From NCBI GenBank assembly GCA_049301135.1, contig JBAQKP010000237.1:1-7697 (forward strand): DNA of 7,697 nucleotides, written 5' to 3'. Source of the DNA: JAYXXU01 sp049301135. Its GTDB lineage: Bacteria > Pseudomonadota > Gammaproteobacteria > Pseudomonadales > Moraxellaceae. Both the position numbers and the translations under genes were made by a program. The notes beneath the pieces are model-generated. The model saw only the letters and a program-made list of their open reading frames with translations. It made no database searches and was not told the origin of the DNA. This document shows positions 1 through 6,569 of this stretch, one piece after another; position 1 is the stretch's first letter; every line of letters begins with the position of its first letter.

Positions 1-765
1 TTGCTCAACATAATGATACGGTAGACTGATCTCAGACTCGTTTGAACTGCCTGCTGTGCCACTGATTGTGCGGGCAGACGTGGCGGCGGATAAGCGCTGT
101 CCACCGATTGCATGCAACAGCGAACGACGTACCTCACGGCTGGTCTGCCGTGGTTGATCAATCTGCGCCACACTAACCTGCCCATGATCGGCGTACACTA
201 CCTGACGCTGTGGTGCGGGTAACGCCGCCAATACTTGAGCCAATTCGGCATGATCCGCCGCCTGCATCTCAGCGTGATGTGACACCAGAATCAGATCGGC
301 AACCACCAGTTGCGCCATAAAACTCTCGTGTTCACGTAGACGGGTGTCGTGCAATCTTGTGCCATTAAGAACCGTGACCACCGCTTTGAGTTGTAAACTT
401 TGTTGCCAGTGCGATTCGGTCAACTGTTCAATCAACTGCTTAGGATGCCCCAACCCAGTCGGCTCAATAAACAACCGATCCGGCTTGGCCTGCCCCAGTA
501 AGCGTGCCAGCCCAATCTGCATCGGCAACTGACTGGTACAGCACAGACAACCACCCGACACCTCACGAATCGCAATCCCTTGATCATCCGAGTCGAGCAG
601 CACCCCATCTAAGCCGATCTGACCGAACTCATTGACCAACACCGCCCAGACTTCGTCGGCTGGTTTTTGCGCCAGTAAATGCCGCAACAACGTGGTTTTA
701 CCTGCACCCAAAAATCCGGTCAAAATATGTGTCGGCACGGCTTGGATCAGCAATGGTGATAACAT
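1..765 (-). CDS. CobW/COG0523-family G3E P-loop GTPase, putative metallochaperone (C-terminus outside window)
   Basis: Translating the minus strand gives 255 codons with no stop, so the 3' end lies beyond the window. Visible motifs are a Walker A loop (TGFLGAGKTT, residues 16-25), the NEFG segment (45-48), the CLCC metal-binding motif (C73, C75, C76; family consensus CxCC) and an EPTG Walker B/G3 motif (101-104). These define the COG0523 family of G3E GTPases, which use GTP hydrolysis to hand metal ions, often zinc, to client proteins in the cytoplasm. The ATG at 765 is chosen because it sits just before the P-loop and follows a purine-rich GAGCGAG; a GTG at 777 is an in-frame alternative. 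The usual NKxD guanine-specificity motif is not recognisable: after ADLILV (156-161) the sequence reads SHHA. The C-terminal CobW_C domain is not visible, so the subfamily and metal cannot be named. The gene is divergent from the pirin gene. Confidence 0.9.
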   Translation of the reverse strand, partial: MLSPLLIQAVPTHILTGFLGAGKTTLLRHLLAQKPADEVWAVLVNEFGQIGLDGVLLDSDDQGIAIREVSGGCLCCTSQLPMQIGLARLLGQAKPDRLFIEPTGLGHPKQLIEQLTESHWQQSLQLKAVVTVLNGTRLHDTRLREHESFMAQLVVADLILVSHHAEMQAADHAELAQVLAALPAPQRQVVYADHGQVSVAQIDQPRQTSREVRRSLLHAIGGQRLSAATSARTISGTAGSSNESEISLPYHYVEQ

Positions 766-840
766 CGGCTCGCTCACTGGTAAAAATCGGCTTGATTCGG
801 ATTGTACTGTGCAACAACGGGCTTGAATACCGCCAAATTA

Positions 841-869
841 TCAATAAAAACTAAATAGTGATATGCCAA
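841..869 (-). promoter_or_regulatory. Candidate sigma70-type promoter for the CobW-like gene
   Basis: On the minus strand, TTGGCA (864-869, 5 of 6 matches to the -35 consensus) lies 17 nt before TATTGA (841-846, a weak -10). A second -10-like TGATAAT overlaps just downstream (837-843). The surrounding sequence is AT-rich compared with the flanking genes, as expected for a divergent promoter region. This is pattern matching only. Confidence 0.35.
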
Positions 870-926
870 AACATGGCTTTTTCTTTACATGCAGCTCACT
901 TAGTCTAGCCATATCAGCAATCGACC

Positions 927-932
927 GGAGGG
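927..932 (+). promoter_or_regulatory. Strong ribosome binding site of the pirin gene
   Basis: GGAGGG lies 7 nt before the ATG at 940. It selects that ATG over the out-of-frame ATG at 935, which is only 2 nt from the site. Confidence 0.75.
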
Positions 933-939
933 CAATGCC

Positions 940-1668
940 ATGAACAGCCATCAACGGAACAGCAGTCAGCATCACAGTCACTATATCCATAAAAGCGACA
1001 ATCGTGGCCACGTCAATATGGGCTGGCTCAACGCCAAGCATAGTTTCTCGTTTGGCAGTTGGCACGATCCACGCTTTATGGGGATTTCGGCACTGCGCGT
1101 GATCAATGAAGACCGGATCGCGGCACAGCGTGGCTTTGGGCGGCATGGGCACGACAACATGGAGATTTTAACCTATGTATTGTCTGGCCAACTGACCCAC
1201 ACCGACAGTATGGGCAACCAAGGCCATATTAATGCTGGTGAATGGCAACTGATGAGCGCCGGTTCTGGCGTGCAGCACAGCGAGATGAACCAGACCGATC
1301 AGCCAGTACATCTGCTGCAAATCTGGCTCCATCCCAACGTACAAAATGCCGAGCCAACCTATCAGCAGATCGAACTCGATCCGAAAGCCCAGCCCAATCA
1401 GTGGCATCTGGTGGTCTCGCCGAGTTTAGAGCAGTCACCGCTGTTGATTCGGCAAGATGCACGGATTTTGGGCGCATGGCTGGATGCTGGGCAGTCACTG
1501 ACGGCACAACCCGAAAAAGCCATCAGCTATATTCATGTGATCAGTGGGCATGTCCGCATCAATGATCATGTGCTTAGCAGTGGCGATGCAATGGCACTCA
1601 CCGAACGCGCCGAGATTCAAGCAGATACCGATACGCATCTGATTTGGTTTGATCTGCCGAACCTTTGA
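940..1668 (+). CDS. Pirin-family bicupin protein (YhhW-like, putative quercetin 2,3-dioxygenase)
   Basis: This 242-residue protein has the pirin signature. It starts with RGHVNMGWLNAKHSFSF (22-38) and WHDPRFMG (41-48). The N-terminal cupin follows, with the metal ligands expected from pirin and YhhW structures: H69 and H71 in GFGRHGHDNMEI, then H113 and E115 in GVQHSEMN. LLQIWLHP (125-132) and the C-terminal cupin come next, where metal ligands are usually absent. Bacterial pirins are cytoplasmic metal-binding proteins. Some have quercetinase activity in vitro, but the physiological substrate is mostly unknown, so the enzymatic label is tentative. The N-terminus before the signature is about 10 residues longer than usual and rich in His, Ser and Asn (H4, H11, H12, H14, H17). 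It is supported as coding by the strong ribosome binding site. The gene stands alone, divergent from the CobW-like gene and closed by a terminator hairpin. Confidence 0.93.
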   Translation: MNSHQRNSSQHHSHYIHKSDNRGHVNMGWLNAKHSFSFGSWHDPRFMGISALRVINEDRIAAQRGFGRHGHDNMEILTYVLSGQLTHTDSMGNQGHINAGEWQLMSAGSGVQHSEMNQTDQPVHLLQIWLHPNVQNAEPTYQQIELDPKAQPNQWHLVVSPSLEQSPLLIRQDARILGAWLDAGQSLTAQPEKAISYIHVISGHVRINDHVLSSGDAMALTERAEIQADTDTHLIWFDLPNL

Positions 1669-1691
1669 TTTTTTGAGTCTCTACACACAAT

Positions 1692-1715
1692 AAAAGCCGC
1701 AGCAATGCGGCTTTT
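1692..1715. terminator. Bidirectional rho-independent terminator between pirin and gspG
   Basis: AAAAGCCGC (1692-1700) pairs perfectly with GCGGCTTTT (1707-1715) around the 6-nt loop AGCAAT. The A and T tracts at the two ends supply a U tail in either direction: it ends with TTTT for pirin, and reads TTTTATTG after the stem for gspG. It lies 23 nt after the pirin stop and 29 nt after the gspG stop, as expected for a shared terminator of convergent genes. Confidence 0.85.
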
Positions 1716-1730
1716 GCGTGGCTCAACAAG

Positions 1731-1756
1731 ACTATTTGGCCGAACTATTTGGCTGA
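1731..1756. repeat. 13-bp tandem direct duplication spanning the gspG stop codon
   Basis: ACTATTTGGCCGA (1731-1743) is followed directly by ACTATTTGGCTGA (1744-1756), with 12 of 13 positions identical. Read on the minus strand, the first copy encodes the last Ala-Lys of GspG and its TAG stop. The second copy lies just after the stop in another frame. Confidence 0.8.
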
Positions 1757-2191
1757 TAAATCCTGATCTAAGTCACTACCGCCTTCTTTGCCATCTGCCC
1801 CAAACGAATATAGATCGTAGGCACGGCCATTACTACCGGGCGAAATGTACTGCAAATCATTACCCCAGCCATCTTTTGGCAGGCCACCTTTAATATAGCC
1901 ACCTTGCAACCAGTTCGACGCACTGGCCGGTTTATTGATCAACGCATCCAAGCCCTCTTGCGTGGTCGGATACTTGCTGTTATCAAGCCGATACAAATCA
2001 AGCGAGTTGCTCACAGTCGCTAAGGTCGAAACCGTCGTACCGGCGCGGGCTTTGTCACCTTGTCCGATCACGTTCGGCACGATCAGCGCAGCCAAAATCC
2101 CCAAAATCACCACCACCACCATCACTTCGATCAGGGTAAAACCTGACTGACCGCTGCCCGTACGCTGGGCGTTGCTGTGTAAAGAATTCAT
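1745..2191 (-). CDS. gspG: Type II secretion system major pseudopilin GspG
   Basis: GspG is the main subunit of the T2SS pseudopilus, which is assembled in the inner membrane and pushes folded exoproteins through the outer-membrane secretin. The 148-residue precursor has a 17-residue leader ending in Gly17. The prepilin peptidase site follows: FTLIE with the essential Glu at mature position 5 (E22). Next are the hydrophobic helix (about 22-40) and PNVIGQGDKA (39-48). Further GspG-specific segments are YRLDNSKYPTTQEGLDAL (67-84), PKDGWGNDLQYISPG (105-119) and YDLYSFGADGKEGG (125-138). The last of these belongs to the calcium-binding C-terminus known for this family. The start chosen is the ATG at 2191, preceded by AAAGGA five nt away; an in-frame upstream start at 2239 would add 16 atypical residues. 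The mature length of about 131 residues is normal. It lies 57 nt downstream of gspF, probably in the same transcript. Confidence 0.97.
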   Translation of the reverse strand: MNSLHSNAQRTGSGQSGFTLIEVMVVVVILGILAALIVPNVIGQGDKARAGTTVSTLATVSNSLDLYRLDNSKYPTTQEGLDALINKPASASNWLQGGYIKGGLPKDGWGNDLQYISPGSNGRAYDLYSFGADGKEGGSDLDQDLSAK

Positions 2192-2196
2192 TGTTT

Positions 2197-2202
2197 TCCT
2201 TT
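2197..2202 (-). promoter_or_regulatory. Ribosome binding site of gspG
   Basis: On the minus strand, AAAGGA lies 5 nt before the ATG at 2191. It decides that start over the longer in-frame option at 2239. Confidence 0.7.
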
Positions 2203-2248
2203 CAATCCATACCAAACTGATTGCGGCCAAGTGAAGCACAGTTCAGGC

Positions 2249-3460
2249 TTAACCGACTAGATTATTCATGTTGACGATTGGCAACATCACCGCCATCACG
2301 ATCATCAGCACAATACCGGCCATAAATACCAGCATTAGCGGCTCTAATAGCGCCAGTAACGTACTGATCAACGTGGTGACTTCACGGTCTTGCATACTGG
2401 CCGCGCGTGACAACATCGACTCCAACTCACCCGATGACTCGCCACTGCGAATCATCTGCACCATCATCGGCGGAAAATAACCCGAACGCTCCAACTGCGT
2501 CGACAGATTACCGCCTTCAGTGACTTTTTCTGCTGCCAGCAAAATCGCATCGCGAATCAGCCAATTGTTCGAGACCGCCGCACCGATATACAACGCATCG
2601 ACCAATGGCACACCCGATTGCGATAAGATCGACAGTGTACTGGCAAAACGTGACGCATTGATGCCACGACTCAGCTTACCGAACAACGGCAACCGTAATA
2701 CCAACCGATCCAACGCATAGCGCCCCGCTTCCGTCCGCACAAAGCGCCGTAACAGAAAAAACGCCACAATCGTCGCACCGAGCATGATCGGCCACGTCGC
2801 AATGATCAGATCACTCGCCCCCATCATGACACGCGTCAGCAGCGGCAACGCCTGCTCAGAGTTTTCAAACACTTTGACGATATCGGGCACGACAAAAGTC
2901 ATCAAACCCATCACAATCGCAAACGACATCAACATCAGCAAAATCGGATAAATCAACGCGCCTTGAATCTTTTTTTGCATGGTAAAGCGGTTTTCGGTGT
3001 AGTCGGCCAACTGATTTAAGATCAAATCCAAATGCCCCGACCGCTCACCCGCCGCAATCGTCGCAATATATAATGGCGGAAAGCTACCAGACATTTTTAA
3101 GGCTTGCGCAAAACTATGACCTTCCATCACCTTACTGCGCACCGACAGCAGCAGGCTTTGCACGTGGCGTTTTTCGGTCTGCTTGGCAACCGCACGCAGC
3201 ACTTCTTCCAGTGGAATCGCCGCCGCAATCAACACCGCCAACTGCCGCGTCATCAAGGCCAAATCATACGCACTTAAACCCGCCTGAAACCAGCGCTTGC
3301 CGGTTTCGGAAGTTTTGCTTTCTTCGACCGGCTCGACTGCAATCGGCATCCACGTCTTGTCACGCAACTGCTGCCGAATTTGCCGCGCAGAATCACCTTC
3401 TAGTACGCCTTTGTGTTGTTTTCCGGCAGGATCGACTGCAATAAACTGATAAGCGGGCAT
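2249..3460 (-). CDS. gspF: Type II secretion system inner-membrane platform protein GspF
   Basis: GspF is the polytopic platform protein that couples the GspE ATPase to pseudopilus assembly. The 403-residue sequence starts MPAYQFIAVDPAGKQHKG, the usual beginning of the family. It contains two tandem T2SSF domains. Each carries the paired signature seen as FPPLYIATIAAGERSGHLD (about 127-145) and FPPMMVQMIRSGESSGELE (about 329-347). Three hydrophobic segments are visible at roughly 170-192, 218-238 and 370-395, matching the known topology. Length is normal. An in-frame TTG at 3475 would add five residues (MSCTR); the ATG at 3460 is preferred because it matches the family N-terminus, although no strong ribosome binding site precedes it. 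gspG follows after 57 nt. gspE, usually next to gspF, is instead 1.5 kb upstream beyond an opposite-strand gene. Confidence 0.96.
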   Translation of the reverse strand: MPAYQFIAVDPAGKQHKGVLEGDSARQIRQQLRDKTWMPIAVEPVEESKTSETGKRWFQAGLSAYDLALMTRQLAVLIAAAIPLEEVLRAVAKQTEKRHVQSLLLSVRSKVMEGHSFAQALKMSGSFPPLYIATIAAGERSGHLDLILNQLADYTENRFTMQKKIQGALIYPILLMLMSFAIVMGLMTFVVPDIVKVFENSEQALPLLTRVMMGASDLIIATWPIMLGATIVAFFLLRRFVRTEAGRYALDRLVLRLPLFGKLSRGINASRFASTLSILSQSGVPLVDALYIGAAVSNNWLIRDAILLAAEKVTEGGNLSTQLERSGYFPPMMVQMIRSGESSGELESMLSRAASMQDREVTTLISTLLALLEPLMLVFMAGIVLMIVMAVMLPIVNMNNLVG

Positions 3461-3495
3461 CCGTGTACAGCTCAACTGGCAAACACAACTGGGTC

Positions 3496-3527
3496 TCGAT
3501 TATCGACGCTTTGACCGCAGAAGTGAA
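3496..3527 (-). promoter_or_regulatory. Candidate gspFG promoter with an overlapping 11-bp palindrome
   Basis: On the minus strand, TTCACT (3522-3527) and GATAAT (3499-3504; 5 of 6 to the -10 consensus) are separated by 17 nt. This would put transcription start about 30 nt before the gspF ATG. The perfect palindrome TCGATTATCGA (3496-3506) covers the -10 element and could be an operator. A promoter of its own is needed here, because gspE cannot drive gspFG through the opposite-strand gene alone. This is an inference from motif matching. Confidence 0.4.
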
Positions 3528-3571
3528 GAGTGCGCCATGCTGAATCCATAGACAGCAATCGACCTCGACCA

Positions 3572-3600
3572 TTGCAAGCGCAGCCGCAAGACTGTATTGA
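3572..3600 (+). promoter_or_regulatory. Weak candidate promoter for the solute-binding-type gene
   Basis: TTGCAA (3572-3577) and TATTGA (3595-3600) are spaced by 17 nt, about 98 nt before the ATG at 3698. Each hexamer is a modest match to the sigma70 consensus. The 237-nt divergent region 3461-3697 holds no convincing gene. Confidence 0.25.
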
Positions 3601-3686
3601 CCCAACTGCCCAAAAATACAAGCAACTCTCGCCCTTGACCCACGCCGCCATGACTTCTAGTCTGACTGCTGTCGAGTCAACTGAAC

Positions 3687-3691
3687 AAGGA
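3687..3691 (+). promoter_or_regulatory. Ribosome binding site deciding the start at 3698
   Basis: AAGGA lies 6 nt before the ATG at 3698. The reading frame stays open upstream to an ATG at 3530. This site, together with the signal peptide that starts exactly at 3698, favours the shorter protein. Confidence 0.75.
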
Positions 3692-3697
3692 TCTTTC

Positions 3698-4933
3698 ATG
3701 AACAACAAAATCTCGCGGCCTACGCGCACTGCCGCTGTTGCGCTGCTCAGTCTGTCACTGCTCAATTCACCCAGCTACGCCAGTCCGGCGCCCGTCCCTG
3801 CCGCCACGCCGGTGCTCAACCAATCCATTATTGCGCGGATCCGCACGTTGATGGACAACCCTCGCACATGGCAACAAATCCCTGCGGCGGTGACTTTATG
3901 TGTCTACTCACCGGACGGCGCGCGCGGCAAAAACTTCCAACAAGCCATCTCGTATATGTCCGAAATCCCCAAATACACACAAATGGCCAAAGACATCGGC
4001 ATTGACCTTAAAATCAACGTGGTCAATCAACTCAACTACAAAATCCAAATCGGTTATCCCAAGCTGAAACGCTCGGCCAGCACCGATGTCCGCTTAAAGG
4101 TGTATACCGATGAGCGGGTGTTGTCAGAAGACTTTAAAGCGAAAAAATGCGATGGCGCGGGCATGAGCAACATTCGGGCGCGGCAATTTAACAGCTTTGT
4201 CGGGAGTCTAGACGCGATTGGTGCGATCCTGTCCTATCGCCAAATGTCTGAAGCGATCAGTGCCTTGGCACAGCCGCAGTTTGATAACCTGATGACCAAC
4301 CAAAACTATGAAGTGATCGGCATCATACCGGTCGGCGCAGCCTACATCATGGTCAATGACCGAAAAATCAACAATCTGGCCAAAGCTGCTGGACGCAAAG
4401 TGGCGGTATTTGATTTTGACAAGTCACAAGCGCAACTGGTACAGCGGATTGGCGCACAGCCGGTCAGCGTCGATTTTACCTCGGTCGGTGGTAAGTTTAA
4501 CAATGGCGAAGTGGATATCATGGCCGCGCCTGCGCTGCTGTTTAATCCGTTTGAGCTGTACAAGGGCATGACCGGCGACAACGGTCAGGTCAAAGGCGCA
4601 ATCATTCGCTTCCCGATCATGCAGGTCACTGGCACACTGTTGATGCACCGCAATAAATTCCCGACCGGTCTCGGTCAGATCATCCGTGAAGTCACCGCGA
4701 TGCAACTCGCACCGGCCTATCAGTTTATTTATGAGACTGAAACCGAAATTCCGGTCAAATACTGGATGGATATTCCTGAAGTGGATCGGCAGGGCTACAT
4801 CAAAATGATGCGTGAGGCGCGTATCGCGATGACCAAAGAAGGTCACTACGACCCACGCATGATGAACTTATTGAAGCGCGTGCGCTGTAAGTTTGAACCG
4901 GCGCACTATGAGTGTAGTTTAAAGGACGAGTAA
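3698..4933 (+). CDS. Exported solute-binding-type protein (AdeT1/AdeT2-like; TRAP DctP-like fold suspected)
   Basis: The product is 411 residues with a Sec signal peptide. It has basic residues at 4, 7 and 10, a hydrophobic stretch at 11-22 and a likely cleavage after PSYA (A28), so it should be periplasmic. The next stretch is Ala/Pro-rich (29-38). Segments such as NYEVIGIIPVGAAYIMVNDRK (203-223), AAGRKVAVFDFD (230-241) and GEVDIMAAPALLFNPFEL (270-287) resemble the second lobe of TRAP-type solute-binding proteins. In those proteins a helix and strand follow the phrase 'l.GlK'. From memory, the best family match is the Acinetobacter AdeT1/AdeT2 type, annotated as putative solute-binding proteins and once linked to drug efflux; I cannot verify this here. 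Four cysteines remain after cleavage (68, 151, 397, 406), enough for two disulfides. No permease gene is adjacent, so ligand and partner are unknown. The gene sits between gspE and gspF on the opposite strand. Confidence 0.75.
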   Translation: MNNKISRPTRTAAVALLSLSLLNSPSYASPAPVPAATPVLNQSIIARIRTLMDNPRTWQQIPAAVTLCVYSPDGARGKNFQQAISYMSEIPKYTQMAKDIGIDLKINVVNQLNYKIQIGYPKLKRSASTDVRLKVYTDERVLSEDFKAKKCDGAGMSNIRARQFNSFVGSLDAIGAILSYRQMSEAISALAQPQFDNLMTNQNYEVIGIIPVGAAYIMVNDRKINNLAKAAGRKVAVFDFDKSQAQLVQRIGAQPVSVDFTSVGGKFNNGEVDIMAAPALLFNPFELYKGMTGDNGQVKGAIIRFPIMQVTGTLLMHRNKFPTGLGQIIREVTAMQLAPAYQFIYETETEIPVKYWMDIPEVDRQGYIKMMREARIAMTKEGHYDPRMMNLLKRVRCKFEPAHYECSLKDE

Positions 4934-4975
4934 CACCCCTCATCCTAACCCCTACGCTGCTGCGCTCCGTCTTGC

Positions 4976-5004
4976 GTGGCAGTGCCACTCATCCCAAAAT
5001 GGGA
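4976..5004. repeat. Two small inverted repeats in the gspE-convergent spacer
   Basis: GTGGCA-G-TGCCAC (4976-4988) is a perfect 6-bp inverted repeat. It is followed at once by TCCC-AAAAT-GGGA (4992-5004). The 87-nt spacer 4934-5020 separates two convergent genes. Its C-rich text (CACCCCTCATCCTAACCCC) looks like the dispersed intergenic repeats found in many proteobacteria. Neither hairpin is followed by a T tract on either strand, so they are not standard terminators. They may still help to end transcription or be part of a repeat element. Confidence 0.45.
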
Positions 5005-5020
5005 GAATGGACTCACTGAC

Positions 5021-6514
5021 TTACTCCTCTCGTGTGGCGCGTAAGACCTCTTCTAAGCTGGTTTTGCCCGCCAGCACTTTGAGCAAACCATCCTGCCGAA
5101 TCGATGGCGTGACTGTCCGTGCCAACTGCTCTAGCTCATGCTCGGCGGCTTCACCATGCACCAACCGCCGCATCGCATCATCGACTGGCACGACTTCATA
5201 GATCGCGGTACGTCCGCTATAGCCTTGCTGATTGCACTGCTCACAGCCTTGCGGTACGGGCAGCCGTAATGGCGAGGGAATCGGCAGTTGCTTAAACAGC
5301 TTTTGCTCATAATCATCGGCTTCACGCCATGTATGGCAATGCCGACACAAGGTACGCACCAGCCGCTGGGCGACCACGCCAATCAGCGACGACGACAGCA
5401 AGAATGGCTCAATCCCCATGTCTTTTAAGCGGGTCACCGCACCGACCGCGGTATTGGTGTGCAATGTGGACAACACCAAGTGTCCAGTCAAAGACGCTTG
5501 CACTGCAATTTCGGCGGTTTCCAGATCACGAATCTCACCGACCATCACCACATCTGGATCTTGCCGCAGCATCGCCCGTAGGCTCCGCGCAAAGGTCATC
5601 TCAACTTTTGGGTTGACTTGGGTCTGACCGATGCCCTCTAGCTGATATTCAATCGGGTCTTCAGCGGTCAGGATGTTGCGAGTATTGTCGTTCAGGTCAG
5701 TCAGTGCCGCGTAGAGCGTGGTGGTTTTACCCGAGCCAGTTGGCCCTGTGACCAAGATAATCCCGTGTGGCCGGTGAATCAGCGCGGTCAAGCGGCTGTA
5801 ATCCTCCGGCATCAAGCCCAGATGCGACATGTTCAGCCGACCGGCTTGCTTGTCCAGTAGCCGCATCACCACCCGCTCGCCATGATTGGATGGCAAGGTC
5901 GAAACCCGCACATCGACCTCACGACCGGCCAGCCGCAGCGAAATCCGACCATCTTGCGGAATACGTTTTTCGGCAATATCCAGTCGCGCCATGACTTTAA
6001 TCCGCGAAATCAACAGCGGCGCAAGCTCACGGCGCGGCTGCACAATCTCGCGCAACTGACCATCCACGCGCAGCCGTACCGACAAGCGCCGCTCAAAGGT
6101 TTCGATATGAATATCTGATGCGCCGAGTCGAATCGCTTCCGACAGCAGTGCATTAATCAAGCGAATAATCGGCGCATCGTCCTCTTGATCCATCAGATCT
6201 TCGGCTTCGGGGACTTGGTCGGCCAGACTGAGCAAATCTGGATGATCTTCCAGTCCTGCCGCGACCTGCTGCGACTCGCCAGTATCACCGGCATACGCGC
6301 CCGACAATAGGCGGTTAAATTCCTCATCACTGATGGTCTGGTATTGTGCAGGCTCACCCAATAGCCGCCGCGCTTCGGTCAAGGCTGGCAAGCCCGCATC
6401 GGCACGCAATAAAATAATCGCCTGCTCGCCATCAAATTGCAGCATCACGCCATGACGTTTGGCAAAACTATACGGAAGCTGGGTTTGCTGCATCAATTGC
6501 ACAATACGATCCAT
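5021..6514 (-). CDS. gspE: Type II secretion system ATPase GspE
   Basis: GspE is the cytoplasmic hexameric ATPase that powers pseudopilus assembly through GspL and GspF. The 497-residue protein has the family N-terminus LPYSFAKRHGV (13-23). A GASDIHIE segment (131-138) opens the N2 domain. Walker A is GPTGSGKT (257-264), the Asp box lies around TAEDPIEY (283-290), Walker B is DPDVVMVGEIRD (319-330) and the His box is STLHTN (349-354). A tetracysteine zinc motif (C390, C393, C424, C427) marks GspE/PilB-type ATPases. The closing GYSGRTAIYEV (431-441) and the C-terminal domain are complete. Full-length SFAKRHG and DUF-free architecture favour GspE over PilB, which has a longer N-terminus. The ATG at 6514 is the first start after an in-frame stop, but lacks a clear ribosome binding site. 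No gsp gene is directly adjacent; it is convergent with the solute-binding-type gene and divergent from DUF432. Confidence 0.96.
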   Translation of the reverse strand: MDRIVQLMQQTQLPYSFAKRHGVMLQFDGEQAIILLRADAGLPALTEARRLLGEPAQYQTISDEEFNRLLSGAYAGDTGESQQVAAGLEDHPDLLSLADQVPEAEDLMDQEDDAPIIRLINALLSEAIRLGASDIHIETFERRLSVRLRVDGQLREIVQPRRELAPLLISRIKVMARLDIAEKRIPQDGRISLRLAGREVDVRVSTLPSNHGERVVMRLLDKQAGRLNMSHLGLMPEDYSRLTALIHRPHGIILVTGPTGSGKTTTLYAALTDLNDNTRNILTAEDPIEYQLEGIGQTQVNPKVEMTFARSLRAMLRQDPDVVMVGEIRDLETAEIAVQASLTGHLVLSTLHTNTAVGAVTRLKDMGIEPFLLSSSLIGVVAQRLVRTLCRHCHTWREADDYEQKLFKQLPIPSPLRLPVPQGCEQCNQQGYSGRTAIYEVVPVDDAMRRLVHGEAAEHELEQLARTVTPSIRQDGLLKVLAGKTSLEEVLRATREE

Positions 6515-6569
6515 CGGTGGTTTAGATGATTAGCCCCGAGTGTACTGCAAAGCACGCGCACGGGTGAAG

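Noticed and set aside
865..886. GCCA-AAACA-TGGC followed by TTTTTCTTT, terminator-like
   Set aside because: The stem is only 4 bp and it lies in a divergent promoter region where no transcript should end.
841..1152. Minus-strand open frame of 103 codons overlapping the start of pirin
   Set aside because: It is antisense to a clear pirin signature, has no recognisable domain and overlaps the promoter region. It is a shadow frame.
1229..1565. Open frames of about 90-107 codons on both strands inside pirin
   Set aside because: They overlap the conserved cupin coding sequence in other frames and show no family features.
3530..3697. In-frame open extension upstream of the solute-binding-type gene (56 codons from an ATG at 3530)
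   Set aside because: A good ribosome binding site and a textbook signal peptide both begin at 3698. An extension would bury the signal peptide, and the extra residues look like translated non-coding sequence.
3472..3765. Minus-strand open frame of 97 codons covering the gspF upstream region
   Set aside because: Composition is atypical (Cys, Trp and Ser rich), it overlaps the signal-peptide coding region of the opposite gene, and it matches nothing recognisable.
4424..4846. Minus-strand open frame of 140 codons inside the solute-binding-type gene
   Set aside because: It is His/Arg-rich translated antisense without a ribosome binding site or domain. The plus-strand gene has a signal peptide and a coherent fold pattern.
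5021..6514. Reading the ATPase as type IV pilus PilB
   Set aside because: The short N-terminus with LPYSFAKRHG and the linked gspF/gspG genes fit GspE. PilB has a longer N-terminal domain and would sit with pilC/pilD.
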